From Bacilli bacterium (GTDB taxonomy: Bacteria > Bacillota_I > Bacilli_A > RF39 > UBA660), in the NCBI GenBank assembly GCA_017626405.1, contig JAGAIS010000001.1, positions 440,944-504,943 on the forward strand: a DNA stretch of 64,000 nucleotides. The letters are read 5' to 3'. This document shows positions 51,593 through 58,972 of this stretch, piece by piece. Below the pieces are notes generated by a model. That model was given only the letters and a program-made list of their open reading frames with translations. It did not search any database and was not told where the DNA came from. Every line of letters begins with the position of its first letter. Position 1 is the stretch's first letter. Made by a program: the position numbers and the translations under genes.

Positions 51593-52345
51593 ATGAGCAA
51601 TATAGGAACGAGAATTAGTGAGTTAAGAAAGAAAAAGAAATTAACTCAATTGGAACTAGGAAATATTATACATGTCAGTGATAAGACAATATCTAGTTGG
51701 GAGAGTAATCGAACAGAACCCTCTTTAAATGACATAGTAGTTTTAAGTGAAGCGATTGATACTACAATTACTTATCTTTTATATGGCGATATCGATAAAT
51801 TAGATTTGGAAACGGAAATAAAGATTAAGATAGATGAAAAAGAGTTTAATTATTTAAATGATTATATGAAAAATAATGCAACTTTTTTAAAGACTATTAA
51901 TCAATTGGATACTTATTATAATCCCAAACATCGAAGTTTCATCGAGGAAGATGTAATAAGTGAATGGCTTCGAATTGGAAAAAGAGGCGGGAAATTGATT
52001 TTAAATTACAAGCATTGGTATGATACTTACTGTGATGAATACGAAGTTTTTATTGATGATGAAAAGAATATGGATCGAATATTAAAAGTACTTGGTTTAG
52101 AGAGATTAGTTGTTGTAGATAAAGAGAGAACAACTTATCTTTATCGAGAAAAATATGAAGTAGCTCTAGATAAAGTAAAATCACTCGGATATTTTATCGA
52201 AATTGAAGTAAAGAACTATGAGGCGAGTAAAGATCCATATATAGAATATGATGCATTACTTAGACTTGCTCAAGAGTTACACTTAGATTTAAATAAAATT
52301 GATAAGAGAGGATATCCGTATCATCTAATAAAAAAGAATAAATAA
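51593..52345 (+). CDS. XRE-family HTH fused to a CYTH domain
   Basis: 250 residues. Residues 1-65 are a Cro/XRE helix-turn-helix (RISELRKKKKLTQLELGNIIHVSDKTISSWESNR). Residues 70-245 look like a CYTH domain (class IV adenylate cyclase/thiamine triphosphatase fold): it begins with the ExExK motif E73-T-E75-I-K77, continues with LDTYYNP, LRIGKRGGKLILNYKHW, and closes with ALDKVKSLGYFIEIEV. CYTH domains bind triphosphates through basic and acidic residues lining a beta tunnel. The protein may be a transcription regulator that senses a nucleotide or polyphosphate. AGGTGAT sets the ATG. Own promoter. Regulatory target unknown. Confidence 0.8.
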   Translation: MSNIGTRISELRKKKKLTQLELGNIIHVSDKTISSWESNRTEPSLNDIVVLSEAIDTTITYLLYGDIDKLDLETEIKIKIDEKEFNYLNDYMKNNATFLKTINQLDTYYNPKHRSFIEEDVISEWLRIGKRGGKLILNYKHWYDTYCDEYEVFIDDEKNMDRILKVLGLERLVVVDKERTTYLYREKYEVALDKVKSLGYFIEIEVKNYEASKDPYIEYDALLRLAQELHLDLNKIDKRGYPYHLIKKNK

Positions 52346-52412
52346 TTTTTCTATAAATGGTTTTGTAAATCTCTTATTTTATTATATAATATTGTAGGGC
52401 TATGGTGATAAT

Positions 52413-52910
52413 ATGAAAAAAATAAAAATCTTTAAGAAAAATATTTTAATATTTGTTCTTTCTTCTATAGCTTTGACATCTTCTTATCAAAAAGAAGAAG
52501 TAGTGCCATATTATGTTGTTACTTTGAATGAAGATGCTTTTGGAGATTATAGCAATGGATCTGTATATATAGGAAATGAGAAATACTTAGAATCATTAAA
52601 AGGACTAGATGAAGATAATGACGTTTTAGTTCTCGATGGAAGAGATTCAGATGACCCCTACATGAGAATACTTAACTCGTATGTAGTAGATGATGAAAAA
52701 CAGATGAAGGAAATTATAGCATTACTATGTGAATATGAAAAAATGTATCCAAGTTCTTGGGAAAGAATGGAAGATACATTATATAGAGAATGGGTAGTTC
52801 ATAATATATGTCATTTTATTCACTATGAAACCAATAGGACTACTGATGTAGATTTTAATAATGCTGATGAATCTCTATATAAAAAATTGGTATTTAAAGT
52901 ATTAGACTAA
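52413..52910 (+). CDS. Hypothetical exported protein, 165 aa
   Basis: The N-terminus (MKKIKIFKKNILIFVLSSIALTSS) looks like a signal peptide or membrane anchor without a Cys lipobox. The mature part is acidic, with a beta-rich segment (VPYYVVTLNEDAF, NDVLVLDGRDSDDPY) followed by a helical segment with REWVVHNICHFIHYETNRTTDVDFNNADE. The His/Glu-containing end is striking, but I cannot assign it to a family. GGTGATAAT ribosome site. Monocistronic by spacing. Confidence 0.55.
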   Translation: MKKIKIFKKNILIFVLSSIALTSSYQKEEVVPYYVVTLNEDAFGDYSNGSVYIGNEKYLESLKGLDEDNDVLVLDGRDSDDPYMRILNSYVVDDEKQMKEIIALLCEYEKMYPSSWERMEDTLYREWVVHNICHFIHYETNRTTDVDFNNADESLYKKLVFKVLD

Positions 52911-52984
52911 TAAATGTAAACAATAACCAATATTATTAATAATTCTCAATTAATGTAGTAGAATTATTATAGAGGTTCAAACAT

Positions 52985-53683
52985 ATGGAAAAGAATATTT
53001 ATCAAAATCGAATTAATTTGTATATAAATGAACTAGATAAAGTTGATTTGGCTAATCCTTTAGTTGTCTTAGAGTGGTTTTATAAAGTTAGTGATGCTTC
53101 TATTATGTTTCAAATATCGGAAGTATCTGATTTAATATATACTAAACTTATCAATAATGGTTATAGAGAAGTTTTATCTTCAGAAGAAGAGGCAAAGACA
53201 TACTATTCTTTAATTAATGCTAGAATGATAAATTTAGATGATTTAGCTAGAAATATTATTGCTTTAATCTTAAAGAGTATTAAAGAACATAAATCAATAG
53301 ATTTAACAGTTCAGTCTTTTATAAAAATATTTAATGAAAAGTTTAATGCTGAAGACATATTTAGTTTAATGATGGAAAGGCTAAAGAATAATATTGGGAC
53401 TAGAATAGTAGCAACTATTGTAGTAAATAATGAATTTATACTTAAAGTTGGTACATTAAATCAAGTTAATGACTATGTATCAATAACTATTGATGAAGAA
53501 ATTATTCCTTTTATTGGTAAGAATATAGCTATAAGTAAACTTAATAGTATAAATGGAAATAGTCTATATAATAATAGTAGAGTTATTCCTAGTATGGATT
53601 TATCAAATGCGACAAATATTACTAGATTAAATGAAGAAATATTTAAAGATAATTATAGACAAGCTGTTGCTAAGGTAATATAA
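52985..53683 (+). CDS. Hypothetical helical protein, 232 aa
   Basis: Not recognised. Soluble; the first 130 residues look helical (VVLEWFYKVSDASIMFQISEVSDLIYTKL, LIYTKLINNGYREVL). The second part may form beta strands (RIVATIVVNNEFILKVGTLNQVNDYVSITID). No signal peptide. AGAGGTT ribosome site. It lies just upstream of tRNA-Thr and is the last gene with codon use like the core region before the decayed island. Confidence 0.55.
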   Translation: MEKNIYQNRINLYINELDKVDLANPLVVLEWFYKVSDASIMFQISEVSDLIYTKLINNGYREVLSSEEEAKTYYSLINARMINLDDLARNIIALILKSIKEHKSIDLTVQSFIKIFNEKFNAEDIFSLMMERLKNNIGTRIVATIVVNNEFILKVGTLNQVNDYVSITIDEEIIPFIGKNIAISKLNSINGNSLYNNSRVIPSMDLSNATNITRLNEEIFKDNYRQAVAKVI

Positions 53684-53697
53684 TATAGAGGTAAGTT

Positions 53698-53772
53698 GCC
53701 AACTTAGCACAGTGGTAGTGCAACGCCCTCGTAACGCGTAGGTCGCTGGTTCAAATCCGGCAGTTGGCACCA
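53698..53772 (+). tRNA. tRNA-Thr (anticodon CGT)
   Basis: Cloverleaf: acceptor GCCAACT/AGTTGGC, D-stem GCAC/GTGC, anticodon loop CTCGTAA with CGT at 53730-53732 (reads ACG, Thr), T-stem GCTGG/CCGGC, discriminator A, and encoded CCA. The anticodon stem ACGCC/CGCGT has one C-C mismatch next to the loop. A terminator-like hairpin follows at 53815. It marks the left edge of a decayed accessory region. Confidence 0.93.
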
Positions 53773-53814
53773 TTGATAAATAGGTTTGGATTGTTCAAAC
53801 TTTAAATACATAGA

Positions 53815-53840
53815 AATCAATCGAATTGATTGATTTTTTT
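53815..53840 (+). terminator. Terminator after tRNA-Thr
   Basis: AATCAATC (53815-53822) pairs with GATTGATT (53828-53835), followed by T-run. Confidence 0.8.
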
Positions 53841-53888
53841 GTTTCCTTAATATTTTATAAAAATAATAACTAATAAAAATATATTATT

Positions 53889-54055
53889 ATGGCAATATGG
53901 AATCCTTGGCGAGGATGTAAAAAGGTGTAGTGATGGTTGTTTGCATTGCTATATTCATAAGGGTGACTTAATACTAATGAAATAATAAAACAAAAGATTT
54001 TGAAAAAACAATAGAAATAATTAATAATGGAATAATATTAAAAATAGATTTATAA
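53889..54055 (+). pseudogene. Remnant of a DUF5131 (phage Gp37/Gp68-like, radical-SAM-type) gene
   Basis: The beginning reads MAIWNPWRGCKK, then a stop; in another frame it goes on as CSDGCLHCYIHKGD, and later as TKDFEKTIEIINNG before a final stop at 54055. Together these pieces match the N-terminal pattern of DUF5131 proteins (IWNPWHGC...SxGCxxCY). At least two frame changes and the loss of most of the usual 230-270 residues show that it is a dead fragment. DUF5131 genes often sit in accessory islands and phages. Confidence 0.65.
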
Positions 54056-54194
54056 AATGATCCACATTATATGTGATATAATGTAAGTATAAACAAAGCG
54101 ATAAATAGTAATTTGTTAATATGTTAAAAAGCATTGCTTGTGGCAACGGGGATTCTTATAATAAACTGAATTTGATGAAAGGAGAAAGTATATT

Positions 54195-54710
54195 ATGTTA
54201 AAAGATAATTTGAAAACATTAAGAAAAAATAAAGGACTTTCACAAGAAGAATTAAGCATCAAATTACATGTTGTTAGACAAACTGTTTCAAAATGGGAAT
54301 CAGGTTTATCTGTTCCAGATGCTGAAATGCTAATGACAATATCTGAAATATTTGAAACACCTGTTAGTGAAATCTTAGGAGAGAGTATTGAAGAAAAAGA
54401 AAAAAATGATTTGAAAGTAATATCAGAAAAGTTAGAAGTTATTAATGAACAATTAGCAATGAAACAAAACCAAAAAAGAAAAATGTTAGTTAATACATTA
54501 ATAATTGCTGATGTATGTTTAATAGTATTATTTATCTTATTAGCGATATTAGGAAGTCCATACCAATCATGGGATTATAGAGATCCAGAGTGGTCAGTAA
54601 TTGGAACTTTATGGCATTCGTTTGAATGGGTATATTTCAAAGTGGCTCCACTTATGGTTATTGTTATAACAGCAATACTTGGAATAATAATTGTAAAAAG
54701 AAATAAATAA
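54195..54710 (+). CDS. XRE-family regulator with two membrane helices (first copy in island)
   Basis: 171 residues. Residues 1-65 are an XRE HTH (NLKTLRKNKGLSQEELSIKLHVVRQTVSKWESGLSVP). A coiled region of about 35 residues follows, then two TM helices (MLVNTLIIADVCLIVLFILLAILG and VAPLMVIVITAILGIIIV). Such membrane-linked XRE proteins often control neighbouring DUF1700/DUF4097 or ABC genes. A DUF4097-like fragment lies right behind it. GAAAGGAGA ribosome site. The upstream region contains a 16-bp element (54100-54115) that recurs at 55773. Confidence 0.85.
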   Translation: MLKDNLKTLRKNKGLSQEELSIKLHVVRQTVSKWESGLSVPDAEMLMTISEIFETPVSEILGESIEEKEKNDLKVISEKLEVINEQLAMKQNQKRKMLVNTLIIADVCLIVLFILLAILGSPYQSWDYRDPEWSVIGTLWHSFEWVYFKVAPLMVIVITAILGIIIVKRNK

Positions 54711-54716
54711 TTATAA

Positions 54717-54899
54717 ATTACAATTTATCTATCTGAGATAAGTGCTTCTCTTGGAAATGTAGAGATAGGAAAAACTAATGAAATATATATTGATGCTAAA
54801 ACTACTTTGGGTAGAACAAAAGTAAATAATAGCTATCAAAAATCAGATATAACACTAACTATTAAAAATCAATGTGGAGATATAGAAATAGATAATTAA
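54717..54899 (+). pseudogene. Fragment of a DUF4097-like (beta-helix adhesin) gene
   Basis: The frame has no start codon. It reads SEISASLGNVEIGKTNEIYI, then DAKTTLGRTKVNNSYQKSD and ITLTIKNQCGDIEIDN before a stop. The repeating G-D/N-V-E-I pattern is that of the C-terminal end of DUF4097 proteins, usually encoded after an XRE regulator as here. About 60 residues survive of the usual 200-300. It suggests that the XRE gene at 54195 has lost its downstream partner. Confidence 0.6.
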
Positions 54900-54903
54900 A
54901 ATT

Positions 54904-54932
54904 GCAGATCGATAAAAAGATTTGCTCTTTTT
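54904..54932 (+). terminator. Hairpin GCAGATC/GATTTGC, terminator with promoter behind
   Basis: GCAGATC (54904-54910) pairs with GATTTGC (54919-54925), followed by CTTTTT and then a TATAAT box. A near copy of this composite occurs at 55722. Confidence 0.65.
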
Positions 54933-55067
54933 ATGATATAATATGGTAAAAAATAATTGAGATATATATGAAAAATACTTTTTACACTTTCAAAAAAACA
55001 TCTATGTAAAAAACTTTTGATAGACAAAAATTTTTTTTAATATAAATTTGTATTTGGGAGGGAAAAA

Positions 55068-55655
55068 ATGAATATTGGTAACCAAATAAAAAAATATAGA
55101 GAACAGTTAAAGATTTCACAAGAGGAGTTGGCTGATAAAATTTTTGTAACAAGACAAACAATTTCAAATTGGGAAAATAATAAAAATTATCCTGATATAA
55201 AAAGTTTATCATTGCTTAGTTATAACCTTAATGTTTCTCTAGATGATTTAATTAAAGGAGATGTTGAGAAAATGAAAGAAATTATAGATGAAAAAGAAAT
55301 AAAAAAATTAAATTTTTATAGTAAAATTTTAACAATATGTTTTGCAGTTTTAATTTTATTAGCAGTACCATTGTTTATATGGCTTGAAAGATATGCTTTT
55401 ATACCAATGGGAATAGTTTTTATTATTACAATGTTTTGTGCATTAAAAGTTGAAAAATTAAAAAAAGATAATGATATACAAACATATAAAGAAATAGTTG
55501 CATTTTCAGAAGGCAAAAAATTAAATATGATTGATAAACAAGTTGAAATTGGAAAAAGACCATATCAGAAAATTTTGTTAGTTGTTGGAAGTGCTATTAT
55601 TACTATGCTAATATGCTTTTTAATAGGATTATTAATGAATTTTTTCTTGAATTAA
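55068..55655 (+). CDS. XRE-family regulator with membrane helices (second copy in island)
   Basis: 195 residues. The HTH covers about 1-65 (QIKKYREQLKISQEELADKIFVTRQTISNWEN). A linker with a Lys/Glu-rich helix follows, then two TM helices (about 90-130), a charged middle (KLNMIDKQVEIGKRPYQK) and a final TM helix ending in FLIGLLMNFFLN. The pattern is frequent in Bacilli accessory regions. GGGAGGG ribosome site. Not a duplicate of the gene at 54195, although the HTH is related. Target unknown. Confidence 0.85.
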   Translation: MNIGNQIKKYREQLKISQEELADKIFVTRQTISNWENNKNYPDIKSLSLLSYNLNVSLDDLIKGDVEKMKEIIDEKEIKKLNFYSKILTICFAVLILLAVPLFIWLERYAFIPMGIVFIITMFCALKVEKLKKDNDIQTYKEIVAFSEGKKLNMIDKQVEIGKRPYQKILLVVGSAIITMLICFLIGLLMNFFLN

Positions 55656-55721
55656 ATTGTTTATTAAGTTAAATATATAAAAGAATTAATAATTACTAAA
55701 ATATCATATTATAAATTATCA

Positions 55722-55752
55722 AGCAGATCTTATAACGAGATTTGCTTTTCTT
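55722..55752 (+). terminator. Hairpin AGCAGATCT/AGATTTGCT, terminator with promoter behind
   Basis: AGCAGATCT (55722-55730) pairs with AGATTTGCT (55738-55746), including one G-T pair, followed by TTTC and a TATAAT box at about 55757. Confidence 0.7.
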
Positions 55753-55803
55753 ATAGTATAATAAAATTGAAAGATAAATAGTAATTTGAAAGAAAGATAT
55801 GAA

Positions 55804-56004
55804 ATGAAAAACATTTTGATATTAGGAGTTGCTAAGTCAGGTAAATCATACTTAGCTAAAAAAATTAATAATAATAGATATTATAGCTATATTCCTTTAG
55901 ATTATTTTGTCTCTAGTTTTAAATATAATTTGCCGGAGACAAAAATTACAAGTAATGTTGAAATTGATAAAAATTCTAGTAAAAAATTATCAATATTTTT
56001 ATAA
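55804..56004 (+). pseudogene. Truncated P-loop nucleotide kinase-like gene
   Basis: 66 residues. It starts MKNILILGVAKSGKSYLAKKIN, a complete P-loop (GVAKSGKS), and continues with PLDYFVSSFKYNLPE before stopping early. P-loop kinases of this type are usually 160-190 residues, so the Mg-binding and lid regions are missing. The ribosome site is poor. The next recognisable frame is an unrelated GNAT domain. Truncation by deletion is the simplest reading. Confidence 0.6.
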
Positions 56005-56027
56005 AGTATTAGTATTATGTAGTAAGT

Positions 56028-56485
56028 ATGAAGGATAAAGGAAAAACATTTGATTATCAATTAATGAGTGCAACAATAGATGACTTAGATAGAATAAAGA
56101 AATATAAATTCGATTCTATTCATTTATTTGATGAACAAATAACGGAAGAAGAAACGAACAAAATAAATTACTATATTGAAACTAATTTACCTAGGCAAAT
56201 TGAAAATTATAAGAATATAATATTTAAGGGTGAAATAATTGGAAGCTATCTAGTAACAGATATTGGAGACGGTTATTTAATTGATGAAATATACATAGAA
56301 GAACAATATCGTGGAAAAGGAATTGGCTCGTCTATAATTAATAGTATTATTGAATGTTCAGATTGCAATATCTATTTATGGGTTTATAAAACTAATAAAG
56401 CATTTTCTTTATATAAAAGGCTTGTTTTAAAATAAAAGAAGAGACTGAAACTAGATATTATGTGGAATATAAAGGATTAATATAA
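56028..56485 (+). pseudogene. GNAT acetyltransferase with C-terminal frameshift
   Basis: The first frame (56028-56435) encodes 135 residues of a GNAT fold: motif A IYIEEQYRGKGIGSSIIN and NKAFSLYKRL. It then stops at LVLK. One base after the CTTG at 56421-56424, another frame continues as KIKEETETRYYVEYKG up to 56485, which is the normal end of such proteins (LYKRLGFKIKEETETRYY...). The simplest explanation is loss of a single G from CTTGGTTTT. It is either a recent mutation or a sequence error; if corrected, the gene is intact at about 152 residues. Confidence 0.65.
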
Positions 56486-56487
56486 CA

Positions 56488-56657
56488 TGGAAATAAGAAT
56501 TAATAAATTAGATAGCAGAATTCAAGAGAATTTCTATCTTGGATGAAAAATCTGATTTTTTAATTCTGATAATATTGAAAGAGTTCTAACGAGCTTAGAA
56601 AGAGTAAAGTTTAGTATTGATAATAATAATCCTGGAGTTGCTGGATACTTCGATTAG
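56488..56657 (+). pseudogene. Unidentified gene remnant
   Basis: ATG at 56488 reads MEIRINKLDSRIQENFYLG and stops at TGA. About 40 nt later, in another frame, SDNIERVLTSLERVKFSIDN continues to NNPGVAGYFD before a stop at 56657. The two parts could be one decayed gene. No family is recognised. Confidence 0.35.
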
Positions 56658-56672
56658 AATACTATACAATTA

Positions 56673-56706
56673 AAAATCCCTTAATCATTGGAATAAGGGT
56701 TTTTTA
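56673..56706 (+). terminator. Terminator at the right end of the decayed island
   Basis: AAAATCCCTTA (56673-56683) pairs with TAAGGGTTTTTT (56694-56705), with T-run. Confidence 0.8.
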
Positions 56707-56788
56707 ATTATTTACACATTAATGTTAAATGAGTCTTAAAATAGATTGTAAATGATATAAATAAAGCTATAATTAGGTTGGTGGTAGT

Positions 56789-58519
56789 ATGAAAGATACT
56801 TTTAAGAATTTAAAATTAGTATATAGGTATGGTAAAAAGTATAGAATTAATTTAATTATATTTACTATAATATCTATAATAAATATTGGTATTAATATTG
56901 TATATCCAATATTAACAGCAAGAATGCTAGTATCTTTAACTAGTGGTTTATATGAACAATTATTAATAGCAGCATTAATATGTTTTGGAATATCAGTTTT
57001 TTGTGATTTTACAACAGTAATTTTGAGAAGGAATACTCAAGTATTCTTTAGAGGAACAACAAAGAATATTCAAATTGCTGCTGCAAGAGAAATTTTAAAA
57101 ATTGATCTTACTTCAATTGATAAAGCGGGAAGTGGAGCATTCATTAGAAGAATTGTTAGTGATACGGATGATATGTCGCGAATATTTACAAGAGGAATGG
57201 GATTCTTAACCGGAATATTATCTGATATTGGAATATTTATAGCAATATTTATTGTTAATAAAGTAGTATTTGTATTTTTTGTAATATGTTCTACTATTCT
57301 TACAACAATGCATATTATTAAAACTAAAAAGATGAATATTCAAGATAAGAAATATCGACGTCAAAGCGAAAAAACTAATGGTTTAGTTAGTGAATTAGTT
57401 AGAGGTATAAGAGATATTAAAATGCTATTTGCGAAAGATTCTTTCTTAGATGAAATCGATGAAAATATTGATGATTTAACAAAGAGTCAATTTGCTTTAA
57501 GAAATACGGAGATTAATTATAATTGTCTTATTACATCTACTTATGATACTTTTGAACTTTTGCTTATTATCTTATTTATATATTTGCTAGTTAATAATCA
57601 TTTAAATATAGCAAGTGCTATTGTTTTATTTAATTATCGTGGTAGAGTATTCGATAATTTGATGAAAAATGTTGGTAACTTGCTAGAAGAGGTACGCGGA
57701 TTTAATCTATCATGTAATCGTGTGTTCGCTCTTTTAGGTAATAAGGAGTTTCAAAAAGAGAATTTTGGATGCAAACACATTGATAAGATAAATGGTAATT
57801 TTGAATTTAAAAATGTATATTTTAGTTATGGAGATAACCAAGTCTTAAAAAATATGAGTTTTAAAGTTAAGACTAATCAGACAGTTGCTTTTGTTGGTAA
57901 AAGTGGGGCGGGAAAAACAACTATTTTCTCACTTTTATGCAAATTGTATAATATTGATTCTGGAAATATTCTTATAGATGGAATTGATATAAATGAACTT
58001 GATGAAGAATCAATTAGAAATAATATTACTATTATTAGTCAAAATCCTTATATCTTTAATATGTCAATTAAAGATAATTTTAAATTAGTAAAAAGAAATG
58101 TAACAGAAGAAGAAATAAAGGAAGCGTGTAAGTTAGCGTACTTAGATGATTTTATTGAATCTTTGCCAAATAAATATGATACGATAGTTGGTGAGGGTGG
58201 AGTTACTTTATCGGGTGGACAAAGGCAGAGACTTGCAATAGCTCGTGCATTTGTTCAAAATACGAAAATAATACTATTTGATGAAGCGACTAGTGCATTA
58301 GACAATGAAACTCAAGGCTATATTCAAAAGGCAATTGACAATATGAAAGATAAATATACAATTCTAATTATTGCTCATCGTTTATCGACTGTTATTAATG
58401 CCGATCGCATTATGATTGTCGATGATGGTAAGATTGCCGATACGGGAACACATAAGCAATTACTTAAGAATAATAAGTTATATAAGAAACTTTATGAAAA
58501 TGAAATTGTAGAAGAATAA
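56789..58519 (+). CDS. ABC exporter half-transporter (MsbA/LmrA-like)
   Basis: 576 residues. The N-terminal membrane domain has six TM helices (about 20-300), and the ATPase domain has Walker A GKSGAGKTT, signature LSGGQRQRLAIARA, Walker B IILFDEATSALD and switch AHRLSTV. All catalytic elements are intact. It should act as a homodimer exporting a lipid, drug or peptide; no partner half is nearby. The HTH gene at 58548 is convergent. GGTTGGTGG gives the start. The terminator after it is shared with the convergent gene. Confidence 0.93.
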   Translation: MKDTFKNLKLVYRYGKKYRINLIIFTIISIINIGINIVYPILTARMLVSLTSGLYEQLLIAALICFGISVFCDFTTVILRRNTQVFFRGTTKNIQIAAAREILKIDLTSIDKAGSGAFIRRIVSDTDDMSRIFTRGMGFLTGILSDIGIFIAIFIVNKVVFVFFVICSTILTTMHIIKTKKMNIQDKKYRRQSEKTNGLVSELVRGIRDIKMLFAKDSFLDEIDENIDDLTKSQFALRNTEINYNCLITSTYDTFELLLIILFIYLLVNNHLNIASAIVLFNYRGRVFDNLMKNVGNLLEEVRGFNLSCNRVFALLGNKEFQKENFGCKHIDKINGNFEFKNVYFSYGDNQVLKNMSFKVKTNQTVAFVGKSGAGKTTIFSLLCKLYNIDSGNILIDGIDINELDEESIRNNITIISQNPYIFNMSIKDNFKLVKRNVTEEEIKEACKLAYLDDFIESLPNKYDTIVGEGGVTLSGGQRQRLAIARAFVQNTKIILFDEATSALDNETQGYIQKAIDNMKDKYTILIIAHRLSTVINADRIMIVDDGKIADTGTHKQLLKNNKLYKKLYENEIVEE

Positions 58520-58548
58520 AAAACTTGAACTAAAAGTTCAAGTTTTAT
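58520..58548. terminator. Terminator between the ABC exporter and the convergent XRE gene
   Basis: AACTTGAAC (58522-58530) pairs with GTTCAAGTT (58536-58544), A-run before and T-rich after. Confidence 0.8.
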
Positions 58549-58805
58549 TATTCCTCAAAAAATAGGGAAATCTTTATATTAAGAGCATCGGCAATTCTTC
58601 CTAAGAAAGCAATCGTGATGTGTTTATTTCTAGATTTATTTTCGATATCACAAATATATTCTCTAGATATACCAGTTAAATCTGCCAAATCTTGTTGAGT
58701 TAGATTTTTAAGCTTTCTAAACTTTTTAATATTTTTTCTTACTACTTCATAATAGTATTCATCAGTATGAATTATATATTCGTCTTTTACTTCTAAATCA
58801 ATCAT
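58548..58805 (-). CDS. Small XRE-family regulator, 85 aa
   Basis: The first 20 residues are acidic and Tyr-rich (KDEYIIHTDEYYYEVV), followed by an XRE HTH (NIKKFRKLKNLTQQDLADLTGISREYICDIEN) and NKHITIAFLGRIADALNI. A stand-alone repressor-type protein without a sensory domain. AAGAGGT on the minus strand sets the ATG. It diverges from the giant surface protein gene with about 165 bp between, so it is a candidate regulator of that gene or of itself. Confidence 0.85.
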   Translation of the reverse strand: MIDLEVKDEYIIHTDEYYYEVVRKNIKKFRKLKNLTQQDLADLTGISREYICDIENKSRNKHITIAFLGRIADALNIKISLFFEE

Positions 58806-58879
58806 ATTTACCTCTTGTATAACAAATTATAAGAAATTTGTTTCTCTAACTATATTTTGTTATATAAAAGTTTAAATAT

Positions 58880-58911
58880 ATATAGGCTACTAGCCACAAA
58901 TGTGTTATAAT
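58880..58911 (+). promoter_or_regulatory. Extended -10 promoter of the giant surface protein
   Basis: TATAAT at 58906-58911 is preceded by TGT (extended -10). The -35 region is poor (TATAGG-like). An inverted repeat CACAAATGTG (58895-58904) sits on the upstream edge of the -10 and could be an operator. Confidence 0.5.
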
Positions 58912-58972
58912 GTACTTACGATAGGGAAGAATAAAAAGGAATATGTTGTATTAGTTAGGGAGTATGAGAAGT

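Noticed and set aside
53698..53772. tRNA-Thr as an attachment site with a repeated 3' end
   Set aside because: I did not see a second copy of the tRNA 3' end downstream and there is no integrase, so an att site is not claimed.
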